Notes under the pieces: generated by a model
Databases searched by the model: none
Seen by the model: only the letters and a program-made list of their open reading frames with translations
What the model was told of the DNA's origin: nothing
Source of the DNA: an uncultured Bacilli bacterium
Lineage (GTDB): Bacteria; Bacillota_I; Bacilli_A; RF39; UBA660
NCBI GenBank assembly: GCA_944351315.1
Contig: CALVPL010000044.1
Coordinates: forward strand, 1 to 17,894
Direction of reading: 5' to 3'
DNA length: 17,894 nucleotides
Position numbers and translations under genes: made by a program
Shown here: positions 6,223 to 12,925 of the stretch, piece after piece
Layout: each line of letters begins with the position of its first letter
Numbering within the stretch: position 1 is the first letter of the stretch

Positions 6223-6246
6223 AAAGTAAACATTTTTTTAAAATCT

Positions 6247-7362
6247 TTAATCGCTTAAATACCAGAGTTTTTCGTTGTTTTTAAAAACCGTTTTAATAAT
6301 CCCACTACCAAGACATTCTTCTCCTAAATAGAAAACACAGAACTGTCCTGGAGTAACAGCCTTTACACCTTGAGGATAAATAACTTTAACTTCCTCATTT
6401 TCTAAATATTCAATTTGTACGGAATAATCTTCCCCACGATAACGGAATTTAGCCGTACAAAAAGTAGGATGAACGGCACTAATCCAATTTACTTGTTCCA
6501 AAATACAAGCATCGCTCATCAAATATTCACTATCTTCCCCAAAAGCAACATATAAAATATTTTTAGAAACACTTTTTCCACATACATAATGCCGTGTAGA
6601 TTGCCCAGATAACCCGACGTTTCTTCTCTGACCAATCGTATAATTCATAAGACCAGTATGTCTACCAATAACCTCATTTGTACGAACATCCACAATATCA
6701 CCAGGATTTGGTTTTAAATAATTATGAATAAATTCTTGAAAATGTCTTTCACCAATAAAACAGATACCTGTAGAATCCTTTTTACTTGCCACATTTAAAT
6801 GAATTTCTTCAGCAATTTTTCTTACCTCGCTCTTCGTTAAATTTCCAACGGGAAATAAGACATTCTGCAGTTGATTAGGAGTTAACTGAGCCAAAAAATA
6901 GGTTTGATCCTTATTTTGATCAATTCCTCTTAAAAGTTTTCCGTTTTCCAGTCTTGCATAATGACCTGTAGCCATATAACTAGCTCCAAGTTTTTTTGCT
7001 TCTTTTTTAAATACATCAAATTTAATATACTTATTACATAACAAATCCGGATTAGGAGTTCGACCTTTTTTTAATTCCTCTAAAAAATAAGTAAAAACAT
7101 TATCCCAATATTCTTTAATAAAATCGACACGGTGTAAAGGAATATCCAAAATTTCACAAGCCTTTAAAGCATCTTGATAATCTTGCTCTTGAGGGCAAAT
7201 ATTATCTGTAATAGTAGGATTTCCTAAAACATCATTATTTAAAGAAGCATCCCAGTTACGCATGAATAAGCCTTCTACTACATACCCTTCTTTTTTTAAA
7301 AGATAAGCACTGACAGCCGAATCAACTCCCCCACTCATCCCGACAATTACTTTTTTACACAT
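6247..7362 (-). CDS. mnmA: tRNA-specific 2-thiouridylase MnmA
   Basis: A 371-residue protein that makes 2-thiouridine at the wobble position (U34) of Lys, Glu and Gln tRNAs, using sulfur relayed from a cysteine desulfurase. The N-terminal PP-loop is GMSGGVDS (8-15). The family's two catalytic cysteines are present: C109 (NPDLLCNK) and C201 (STGICFIGER). ATGHYARL (131-138) and DQTYFLAQL are conserved, and length is normal. The start is ATG 7362 (MCKKVIVGMSGG) with AAGGA seven bases upstream; the in-frame ATG at 7383 lies at or before the predicted transcript start. It follows spoIIM with 58 bases between and has its own extended -10 promoter. No terminator is seen before the HTH gene. Confidence 0.96.
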   Translation of the reverse strand: MCKKVIVGMSGGVDSAVSAYLLKKEGYVVEGLFMRNWDASLNNDVLGNPTITDNICPQEQDYQDALKACEILDIPLHRVDFIKEYWDNVFTYFLEELKKGRTPNPDLLCNKYIKFDVFKKEAKKLGASYMATGHYARLENGKLLRGIDQNKDQTYFLAQLTPNQLQNVLFPVGNLTKSEVRKIAEEIHLNVASKKDSTGICFIGERHFQEFIHNYLKPNPGDIVDVRTNEVIGRHTGLMNYTIGQRRNVGLSGQSTRHYVCGKSVSKNILYVAFGEDSEYLMSDACILEQVNWISAVHPTFCTAKFRYRGEDYSVQIEYLENEEVKVIYPQGVKAVTPGQFCVFYLGEECLGSGIIKTVFKNNEKLWYLSD

Positions 7363-7384
7363 TGTAATTCCTTCTTTCACCATT

Positions 7385-7413
7385 ATTTTACCAAAATAGT
7401 GAGAAAAGGTCTA
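7385..7413 (-). promoter_or_regulatory. Extended -10 promoter of mnmA
   Basis: Minus strand TGGTAAAAT (TAAAAT at 7390-7385) with the TG extension, and TAGACC (7413-7408) 17 bases upstream as a weak -35. Confidence 0.55.
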
Positions 7414-7420
7414 GTTTGTT

Positions 7421-7999
7421 TTATGAAAGCAAAACTTTAAAAAGTGGCAGAATTTTATCCCCGCTAAGCCATAGGAAACTATCATAAACGATAACGAAAG
7501 AAAGGATAACTAAAGAGCCTTTTAATAAATGAGCAATGAGAAGGCTTGGATCTGTTTTATAAATATATTTTCCTATCATTTTCCTAGCAATTCGAAGACA
7601 TTTAGAAAAGAAAAAGAAAAGACATCCAAGATAAAAAAACTTTGTAATCAAAAGGAAAAGAAAACTAAAAAGAAAACCTGAAAATCCATAAGTAAGTGAA
7701 AATATTCCGGTTAAAAATCCGACACTCATTCCCTCATAAAAAATTAAAGTGCATAAAAAAGGAATACCAATTCCAAAAAAACTTAAAACAAGACCTAAAA
7801 CCAAAACAAAAAAATGAAAAAATAAATAATTATAGGTTTGATCCGCGATATGAGAGACATAATAAAGTACATGCTCCTTTAAAACTTCAATATGAGAAAT
7901 ACCTAAATAAAGACCTACAAGAATTCCAAAAAGAAACAAAACACCTAAAAAAATCACCAAATATTTATTTTTTTTAAAATATTGTTTGAATCTTTTCAA
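7421..7999 (-). CDS. spoIIM: Stage II sporulation protein M-like membrane protein
   Basis: A 192-residue protein with about five hydrophobic helices. It resembles SpoIIM, which in endospore formers is part of the DMP machinery (SpoIID/M/P) that remodels septal peptidoglycan during engulfment. Supporting features are a first membrane helix near residues 15-35, an extracytoplasmic segment (about 36-55), and the FYEGMSVGFLTG segment (about 85-96), which matches the family's central P/G-rich motif. The closing GD-containing loop and last helix also fit. Length is near the usual 200-215. The start is probably TTG 7999 (MKRFKQYF): the GTG at 8008 is inside the AGGTGA ribosome binding site. A generic DUF95-type membrane protein is the alternative. 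Confidence 0.7.
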   Translation of the reverse strand: MKRFKQYFKKNKYLVIFLGVLFLFGILVGLYLGISHIEVLKEHVLYYVSHIADQTYNYLFFHFFVLVLGLVLSFFGIGIPFLCTLIFYEGMSVGFLTGIFSLTYGFSGFLFSFLFLLITKFFYLGCLFFFFSKCLRIARKMIGKYIYKTDPSLLIAHLLKGSLVILSFVIVYDSFLWLSGDKILPLFKVLLS

Positions 8000-8015
8000 G
8001 AAGATCACCTAAAAA

Positions 8016-8021
8016 AGTATA
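8016..8021 (-). promoter_or_regulatory. -10 element upstream of spoIIM
   Basis: Minus strand TATACT (8021-8016), five bases before the AGGTGA ribosome binding site. No sigma-A -35 fits; the -10 also resembles the sigma-E form CATACAnT, which would suit a mother-cell engulfment gene, but the evidence is weak. Confidence 0.4.
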
Positions 8022-8050
8022 TTTACAAATCCTTAAATTTATGATAAATT
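8022..8050 (+). promoter_or_regulatory. Promoter of the 31-residue membrane miniprotein
   Basis: TTTACA (8022-8027), 17 bases, TAAATT (8045-8050). It abuts the spoIIM -10 box on the other strand, so the two promoters may compete. Confidence 0.55.
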
Positions 8051-8077
8051 TAGAAAGAAAAAAAGTGAGGTCAAAAC

Positions 8078-8173
8078 ATGAATAAAAAAGTAAGACAAAT
8101 AGTAACTTGGATTATTTTATTTATTATGGTAGCTGGAATTGTAGCTAGCATTACAGCCTACGCATTTCAATAA
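8078..8173 (+). CDS. Prli42-like single-pass membrane miniprotein, 31 residues
   Basis: MNKKVRQIVTWIILFIMVAG and a further 11 residues: a short basic N-terminus (NKKVR) followed by one membrane helix of about 21 residues. Length and layout match the Prli42 family of Bacillota (31 residues in Listeria), which anchors the stressosome to the membrane; small DUF4044-type proteins look similar. A strong GAGGT ribosome binding site lies seven bases before the ATG, a promoter is present, and a bidirectional terminator follows within 10 bases. No stressosome genes (rsbR, rsbS, rsbT) are in this window, so the stressosome role is not shown here. That this is a real gene is well supported; the family name less so. 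Confidence 0.7.
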   Translation: MNKKVRQIVTWIILFIMVAGIVASITAYAFQ

Positions 8174-8178
8174 AATGC

Positions 8179-8212
8179 AAAAAATTGATTCTTTATTTGA
8201 ATCAATTTTTTT
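8179..8212. terminator. Bidirectional intrinsic terminator (miniprotein gene / spoIVB)
   Basis: A 13-bp perfect stem AAAAAATTGATTC (8179-8191) / GAATCAATTTTTT (8199-8211) with a 7-base loop, flanked by A- and T-runs. It can serve both convergent genes. Confidence 0.88.
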
Positions 8213-9191
8213 ATTCTTCTAAAAGTTCATCTCCTGTTTCTAACATAGTAGTAATAAAAATTGCATAACCAGTTAAAGGATCATCTACTATAACATGCGT
8301 AACGGCTCCAATTAATTTGCCATTTTGAACAATAGGAGAACCACTCATTCCTTGCACTACCCCACCAGTTTGTCTTATTAAATCTTGATCAGTAATTACA
8401 AATTGAATATTTTTCGTATTGCTGTACTCCTTAATACTTGTAATTTCAATTTCAAACTCTTTCTTTTCTTGACCATCTAAAACCGTATAAATCGTTGCGT
8501 TACCAATCTTGACTTCCTCTGGTTTAGCAATTTTAATATAAGAATCCTCTAACGAATCTTGATAAATACCATAAATTCCATGAGTACCATTCGTTTTTAT
8601 ATCTCCAAGCATATGTTTGTAGTTAAAAGTAGCATTCTTAGCTCCAGCAACTCCCGTGCTACTTTTATTAATGCTTGTAATAGTACTTTCAAAAATGGAT
8701 CCTGTTTTTACTTCAACAATTTCACTTGTAGTACTTTCTAAAATTTCATGTCCTAAAGCTCCATACACTTTAGAAGTTGGATCAATATAAGTTAATGTGC
8801 CAATCCCCGAGATACTATCTTTAACATATAAACCTGTTTTATAAACTCCATCTACTTTTTCCAATTGTAAATGAATTGGAATAAAATCATCTTCTCTTTT
8901 AACCGTTAAAGTAATTTCTTTTTCAATATTTTTTTCAATTTGACTCGTTAAATCACTAATAGTAGAAATATTTTGGGCATTTACTTTAACAATCAAATCA
9001 CCCGGTTTTATTTCTGGAATACCCTTTATATAATCACCATTTACTTTATAAAAACCAATAACCATGACTCCCGGTGTTTCAATTTGAATACCAATACTTT
9101 CACCACCTAAAATCACTTTATCCGAATAAGCAAAAACGTGTATTGGCAAAAATCCAAGCAAACAAATAAACAAACAAATATATCTTTTCAT
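8211..9191 (-). CDS. spoIVB: SpoIVB sporulation signalling serine peptidase (family S55)
   Basis: A 326-residue exported peptidase. In sporulating Bacillota it is secreted from the forespore and cleaves SpoIVFA to release pro-sigma-K processing in the mother cell. An N-terminal signal or anchor segment covers residues 4-20, a PDZ-like domain about 35-110 (PGVMVIGF, IKPGDLIVKV), and the S55 peptidase about 115-320. Candidate catalytic residues are H148 (GALGHEI), S283 in GMSGSP (281-286), and D268 or D270. QNGKLIGAVTHV after the serine is a family signature. It is shorter than the B. subtilis enzyme (about 425). The start is ATG 9191 with AAGGAAG seven bases upstream; the GTG at 9209 is rejected. 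It follows ftsW, behind a terminator. Confidence 0.93.
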   Translation of the reverse strand: MKRYICLFICLLGFLPIHVFAYSDKVILGGESIGIQIETPGVMVIGFYKVNGDYIKGIPEIKPGDLIVKVNAQNISTISDLTSQIEKNIEKEITLTVKREDDFIPIHLQLEKVDGVYKTGLYVKDSISGIGTLTYIDPTSKVYGALGHEILESTTSEIVEVKTGSIFESTITSINKSSTGVAGAKNATFNYKHMLGDIKTNGTHGIYGIYQDSLEDSYIKIAKPEEVKIGNATIYTVLDGQEKKEFEIEITSIKEYSNTKNIQFVITDQDLIRQTGGVVQGMSGSPIVQNGKLIGAVTHVIVDDPLTGYAIFITTMLETGDELLEE

Positions 9192-9215
9192 AGTAAATCT
9201 TCCTTTCACTAAATG

Positions 9216-9222
9216 TAGTATG
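9216..9222 (-). promoter_or_regulatory. sigma-G-like -10 element of spoIVB
   Basis: Minus strand CATACTA, identical to the -10 consensus of forespore sigma-G, located 10 bases before the ribosome binding site. spoIVB is a forespore gene in B. subtilis. The matching -35 (TGnATA) 17-18 bases upstream is not evident, so the call is tentative. Confidence 0.4.
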
Positions 9223-9277
9223 GATTAGAGTTTAAAAACTAAGTTGGAAATTGTTTCTATGGAAGTTCTTACCAATT

Positions 9278-9308
9278 AAAAAAGATATTTGTATTTCTCA
9301 AATATCTT
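9278..9308 (-). terminator. Intrinsic terminator of the ftsW/spoVE gene
   Basis: Minus strand AAGATATTTG / CAAATATCTT, a 10-bp perfect stem (9308-9299 with 9291-9282) and 7-base loop followed by a T-run. The stem overlaps the stop codon. Confidence 0.85.
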
Positions 9309-10467
9309 AAGCCGTTAACCGAGCCATCTCTCTTTTTTCAGCATTTTGTTTGTTTTCAATCGCCACTCTTTCGACGACAAATAGCACTAAAATCACGTTC
9401 ATATTGAAACTTCCACCATAACTCAAGAATGGAAGAGGTACTCCTGTTAATGGAATAAGTGCCAAAATTCCCATAAAATTGATCAATAAATGAAGCAAAA
9501 TATAAATAAATGTTCCATAGCAAATAATAGCATTACGAATACTATCTGCTTCTTTAGCAATTTTCAAAATTCGATATAAAATATAAGCATATCCTATAAT
9601 AATCAAAATACCTACTAAAAGACCTAATTCTTCTACTAAAATTGGAAAAATAAAATCCGTATGGGCTTCAGGTAAATATAAATACTTTTGACTGGAATTT
9701 CCTAAACCAACTCCAAATAAACCACCATTATGAAAAGCGATAAACCCATTACAAACTTGATATCCTGTATCTTCCATATATCGTTGACAAGGTGCTTGAA
9801 ATTTTAAACGGGCTAACTGGGTACTATTAAAAATATCCGATCCACTATAAAGTAAAGCAATTCCACCTATAATAGCTGCAAAACCTAAATATTTGATCAA
9901 ATTTACCTTACTTTCCTTTTCAAACGGAATCACTAAAAAAGTAAAAAAGACAATACCCGCAATAATAACAGCTCCTCCAAAATCTGGTTGCATAGCTACT
10001 AAAAAGAAAATAATAATTGCTAAAATAATAGGAATAAAATTATAGACAAACGGCTTTCTTTTCTTAATACTTTTTTCATAGAAAACCGCCATATATAAAA
10101 TAAGTGCCGTTTTAGCAAACTCAGTCGGTTGTAAATTAAAAAAACCTAAATCTAGCCAACTTTGAGCACCACCTGCTATGATTCCATAGCCAAAAACCAA
10201 AAAAAGTAATCCAAAAACTCCCAATAAATATAAAGGAGCTAAAAAACGATATTTTTTAGTTGGAATTCGCAAAACAAGAACCATTCCGAAAAAAAACGAA
10301 ACAAGAACAAACAATAATTGGCGAATAAAAAAATAAGATGGTGAAACATTATAACGAAGAACACTTGAAACACTAGAAGCACTTAGAATCATTATTAAAC
10401 CAATAATACTATATAAAACCATGAAAAAAAGTAATGGTTTGTCCATTTTTCTAAATAAGGCTTTCAT
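9307..10467 (-). CDS. ftsW: SEDS-family peptidoglycan glycosyltransferase, FtsW/SpoVE type
   Basis: A 386-residue polytopic membrane protein with about ten helices, the SEDS architecture. SEDS proteins polymerise lipid II glycan strands and work with a class B penicillin-binding protein. FtsW-type signatures are LQPTEFAK (about 120-127), ARLKFQ, GYQVCNG, GGLFGVGLGNS, and YLPEAHTDFIFPI, whose Asp is the conserved catalytic residue, then the C-terminal GVPLPFLSYGGS. The start is ATG 10467 (MKALFRK) with AGGTGG (10477-10472) upstream; the ATG at 10488 lies within the -10 box. It stands alone between terminators. Whether it is the vegetative FtsW, RodA or sporulation SpoVE cannot be settled from this sequence, though a spoIVB neighbour makes SpoVE worth considering. 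Confidence 0.88.
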   Translation of the reverse strand: MKALFRKMDKPLLFFMVLYSIIGLIMILSASSVSSVLRYNVSPSYFFIRQLLFVLVSFFFGMVLVLRIPTKKYRFLAPLYLLGVFGLLFLVFGYGIIAGGAQSWLDLGFFNLQPTEFAKTALILYMAVFYEKSIKKRKPFVYNFIPIILAIIIFFLVAMQPDFGGAVIIAGIVFFTFLVIPFEKESKVNLIKYLGFAAIIGGIALLYSGSDIFNSTQLARLKFQAPCQRYMEDTGYQVCNGFIAFHNGGLFGVGLGNSSQKYLYLPEAHTDFIFPILVEELGLLVGILIIIGYAYILYRILKIAKEADSIRNAIICYGTFIYILLHLLINFMGILALIPLTGVPLPFLSYGGSFNMNVILVLFVVERVAIENKQNAEKREMARLTA

Positions 10468-10483
10468 TCTACCACCTATATTA

Positions 10484-10489
10484 ATCATA
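10484..10489 (-). promoter_or_regulatory. Extended -10 promoter of ftsW
   Basis: Minus strand TGGTATGAT (TATGAT at 10489-10484) with TG extension and a poor -35. The ribosome binding site starts six bases after the -10, on the predicted transcript start. Confidence 0.55.
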
Positions 10490-10598
10490 CCATAGATTTT
10501 CTAGCCGGTACAGTTAGAATTTCTTATTTAGTGAAAAATGAATGTCAAAATTAAAAAAAACTAATAAACTATAGTAGATAGATTAGGAGGTTACATAT

Positions 10599-10787
10599 AT
10601 GTATTATTATGGAAACAATGGATACTATGGTGGAAACTATGGTTACCAAACTCCATGTTGTAACATGGGATATGCGGGATACACTACTGGTTATGGTGCA
10701 GGAGCCGCTATCTGGATTGTTTTATTTATCCTATTAGTTATCATTATTGGTGCTGGTTGGACATGGAATAACAACCCTAATAATTAA
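10599..10787 (+). CDS. YjcZ-like small sporulation-associated membrane protein
   Basis: A 62-residue protein. The N-terminal 33 residues are rich in Tyr, Gly and Asn (YYYGNNGYYGGNYGYQ), with a Cys-Cys pair near residues 20-21. Then comes one membrane helix (about 36-55) and a polar Asn-rich tail. This two-part layout is that of the YjcZ/CotM-like family annotated as sporulation proteins in Bacillota. The ribosome binding site AGGAGG (10585-10590) is strong, and a textbook terminator follows. No confident sigma-A promoter was found: TATAGT (10570-10575) has no matching -35, which would fit a sporulation sigma factor. Biochemical function is unknown. It diverges from ftsW and precedes def. Confidence 0.72.
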   Translation: MYYYGNNGYYGGNYGYQTPCCNMGYAGYTTGYGAGAAIWIVLFILLVIIIGAGWTWNNNPNN

Positions 10788-10789
10788 AT

Positions 10790-10816
10790 AGAAGAACCAA
10801 AATGTTCTTCTTTTTT
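10790..10816 (+). terminator. Intrinsic terminator of the YjcZ-like gene
   Basis: AGAAGAAC (10790-10797), loop CAAAAT, GTTCTTCT (10804-10811), then a six-T run. The 8-bp stem is perfect. Confidence 0.88.
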
Positions 10817-10863
10817 CTTCAGTAAAATTTCTAAAAAAGCTTTATTTTTCTTAAGTTTTTTGC

Positions 10864-10869
10864 TACAAT
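10864..10869 (+). promoter_or_regulatory. Extended -10 promoter of def
   Basis: TGCTACAAT (TACAAT at 10864-10869, TG extension). The -35 region 17 bases upstream (TTTATT) is weak. Predicted start is near 10876. Confidence 0.5.
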
Positions 10870-10899
10870 AGTACTGTTTTATTTAAGGGGTGTGAAGTC

Positions 10900-11451
10900 A
10901 TGAAACTACCAAAAATAACCATATTAGACGAAACAGATAAACGACTAAGAAAAAAAAGCGAAGAAGCAACTTTTCCATTAACCAAAGAAGATAAACAAAT
11001 GATCAAAGATATGATTGATTATCTTACATTAAGTCAAATTGAACCAGAAAGAGAAAAATATGATCTTCGAGCTGGAATGGGACTATCTGCTGTTCAAATT
11101 GGTGTTTTAAAAAGAATTTTTGTCATCGTTGAAGAAGTAGAAAAAGAAAAATTTAAAAATTACATTATTATAAATCCTAAAGTACTTTCTTACAGCGAAG
11201 AACAAATCTATGTCGGCGAAGGCGAAGGATGTTTAAGCATCAATCGTGAAGTTGAAGGCATCGTTCCAAGACACGCAAGAATTACTGTAGAAGCTTACGA
11301 TATGGACGGTAAAAAATTTCAAATTCGTGTTCGTGAAGACATCGCGATTGCTTTCCAACATGAAATAGATCATTTAAACGGCATCTTATTTGTCGATCAC
11401 ATCGATCCTAAAAATCCTTATAAAGACCAAGATAAAATGCGAGAAATTTAA
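10900..11451 (+). CDS. def: Peptide deformylase, type 2 (Gram-positive)
   Basis: A 183-residue metalloenzyme that removes the formyl group from the initiator Met of new proteins. The three family motifs are present: motif 1 GMGLSAVQ (59-66), motif 2 EGCLS (109-113, metal ligand C111) and motif 3 QHEIDH (153-158, ligands H154 and H158, catalytic E155). Length and the insertion between residues 45 and 58 are those of type 2 enzymes. Motif 1 reads SAVQ where most bacterial enzymes have AAPQ; the essential Gln66 is kept. The ATG has GGGGTG seven bases upstream. The stop codon overlaps the stop of the convergent murE by four bases. No fmt gene is nearby. Confidence 0.95.
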   Translation: MKLPKITILDETDKRLRKKSEEATFPLTKEDKQMIKDMIDYLTLSQIEPEREKYDLRAGMGLSAVQIGVLKRIFVIVEEVEKEKFKNYIIINPKVLSYSEEQIYVGEGEGCLSINREVEGIVPRHARITVEAYDMDGKKFQIRVREDIAIAFQHEIDHLNGILFVDHIDPKNPYKDQDKMREI

Positions 11452-11470
11452 TTTTCCTCGCATTTTTTTA
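11434..11470. terminator. Shared terminator hairpin spanning the def and murE stop codons
   Basis: AAAATGCGAG (11434-11443) pairs with CTCGCATTTT (11457-11466), 10 bp, 13-base loop holding both stop codons. The T-run follows on the plus strand (to 11469); on the minus strand the T-run is weaker. Confidence 0.75.
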
Positions 11471-12824
11471 TATACTTCTTTACTTCTTCACTATCATCAA
11501 AATGAATCTTATCATGACCGAGAATTTGATAATCTTCATGTCCCTTACCAAGCAATAAAACAATATCATCCTTAGAAATAAGATCTAAAGCTTTCAAAAT
11601 AGCTTCATGGCGATCTAAAACCACTTCATAGTTCTCTTTCTCTACTCCTTGTAAAATATCTTCCATAATTTTCTTAGGATCCTCAGTTCGTGGATTATCG
11701 TTCGTAAAAATGACATAATCGCTTAAGCGAGTAGCAATTTCTCCCATAATAGGTCTTTTTAACGGATCACGATCTCCTCCACATCCAATTACAGTAATAA
11801 TTCTTGCTTGAGCTAATTCGCGATACGAATTGATCACCTTTAATACAGCATCAGGTGTATGAGCATAATCGACAACCGCAAACCCATCTTTAACTTTATA
11901 AGTTTCACATCTTCCTTTAGGCGGATAAATCTTTGGTGTAACTTCCATAACATCCTTTAAAGTAATTCCATATTCACAAACTAAAGCAACCGCGGTTAAA
12001 TAATTATAGACATTAAATTTACCAGTTAAATGTGTAGTTACTTCATAAAGATGTTCTTGAACTTGAAATTCAATAGTCGTTCGATCTGGATAAAAAGAAT
12101 ATTGTTTCACCCAATAATCACTTTTCTTTAACCCTAAAGTTTTGGTATTAGAAAATTTGGCCATAAACTTTTCACTAGCTGGATCATCTATATTAACAAG
12201 AAAAGTTCCTTGAGGATTCATATAATCCAAAAGTTCTAATTTTGTTTGTAAATAATTTTCCATCGTTTTATGATAATCTAAATGATCTTCAGTCAAATTG
12301 GTAAATGCTCCAACGAAAAACTCTAAACCAGCAATTCTTTTTAAGGCAAGAGCATGAGAACTTACTTCCATGACAATCGTAGTACATCCCTTAGCTAATG
12401 CATCCATAAACAATTTATAAATCGTTAAGATTTCAGGAGTCGTATTAGGAAGCTCTTGTTTTTCCTCTTCAAAATAAAAACCAATCGTTCCCATATAGGC
12501 TACTTTAACTCCTAAAGCTTTCAAAATTTGATAAGTTAAATAACAAGTTGTTGTTTTTCCATTTGTTCCAGTAACGCCAATTAACGTCAGTTTTTTTAAT
12601 TCCTCACTATACTCTTCTTGCAACGCTTTCGTTAAATATTCACTTGTATTTGGAACCACTATCACTGGAACATCTACATCTACTTCTCTTTCAGCAATAA
12701 TTCGAGAAGCCCCGTTTAAAACAGCTTGATGAATGTAATCATGGCCATCTACAGTATGTCCTTTAATAGCCACAAAAGTTTGACCAGGCTGAATTTTTCT
12801 TGAATCTGTTTCATATTGAATCAT
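11448..12824 (-). CDS. murE: UDP-MurNAc-tripeptide synthetase MurE (meso-DAP-adding type)
   Basis: A 458-residue Mur ligase that adds the third stem-peptide amino acid to UDP-MurNAc-L-Ala-D-Glu with ATP in the cytoplasm. The N-terminal substrate domain includes DSRKIQPGQTF; the P-loop GTNGKTT is at 86-92; NTTPE, EVSSHAL and TEDHLDYH mark the central domain. The DNPR motif (376-379) marks meso-diaminopimelate specificity in the family, against the different motif of lysine enzymes. The protein begins about 20-25 residues later than usual, but an in-frame TGA just upstream fixes the start. The ribosome binding site AGGAAG (12837-12832) is good. It is a single-gene unit, not in a mur cluster. 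Confidence 0.95.
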   Translation of the reverse strand: MIQYETDSRKIQPGQTFVAIKGHTVDGHDYIHQAVLNGASRIIAEREVDVDVPVIVVPNTSEYLTKALQEEYSEELKKLTLIGVTGTNGKTTTCYLTYQILKALGVKVAYMGTIGFYFEEEKQELPNTTPEILTIYKLFMDALAKGCTTIVMEVSSHALALKRIAGLEFFVGAFTNLTEDHLDYHKTMENYLQTKLELLDYMNPQGTFLVNIDDPASEKFMAKFSNTKTLGLKKSDYWVKQYSFYPDRTTIEFQVQEHLYEVTTHLTGKFNVYNYLTAVALVCEYGITLKDVMEVTPKIYPPKGRCETYKVKDGFAVVDYAHTPDAVLKVINSYRELAQARIITVIGCGGDRDPLKRPIMGEIATRLSDYVIFTNDNPRTEDPKKIMEDILQGVEKENYEVVLDRHEAILKALDLISKDDIVLLLGKGHEDYQILGHDKIHFDDSEEVKKYIKKCEEN

Positions 12825-12844
12825 TAAATCACTTCCTCATTAAA

Positions 12845-12850
12845 ATAGTA
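12845..12850 (-). promoter_or_regulatory. Extended -10 promoter of murE
   Basis: Minus strand TGGTACTAT (TACTAT at 12850-12845) with TG extension and no good -35. The AGGAAG ribosome binding site starts seven bases further on. Confidence 0.5.
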
Positions 12851-12892
12851 CCATAAAATTAGAAAATTAGAAGAATTTTTTTCACTTTATCA

Positions 12893-12925
12893 GAAAAAAA
12901 GAAAATTTATTTTAAAATTTTCTTT
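12893..12925 (-). terminator. Intrinsic terminator of rnc-smc
   Basis: Minus strand AAAGAAAATTT / AAATTTTCTTT, 11-bp perfect stem (12925-12915 with 12908-12898), 6-base loop, followed by a T-run. Overlaps the smc stop. Confidence 0.82.

Noticed and set aside
7421..7445. Hairpin GTTTT/AAAAC after spoIIM as a terminator
   Set aside because: The stem is only five AT-rich pairs and lacks a following T-run.
7696..7977. 93-codon plus-strand frame opposite spoIIM
   Set aside because: Lys-rich shadow of a hydrophobic membrane gene (Phe codons read as Lys in reverse); no start signal.
8559..8741. 60-codon plus-strand frame opposite spoIVB
   Set aside because: Inside a well-supported peptidase gene; no ribosome binding site or recognisable product.
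10489..10598. Riboswitch or leader RNA between ftsW and the YjcZ-like gene
   Set aside because: The spacer is short and AT-rich without stable paired elements; the ftsW promoter accounts for part of it.
11390..11575. 61-codon plus-strand frame across the def-murE junction
   Set aside because: Overlaps both genes out of frame and passes through their terminator.
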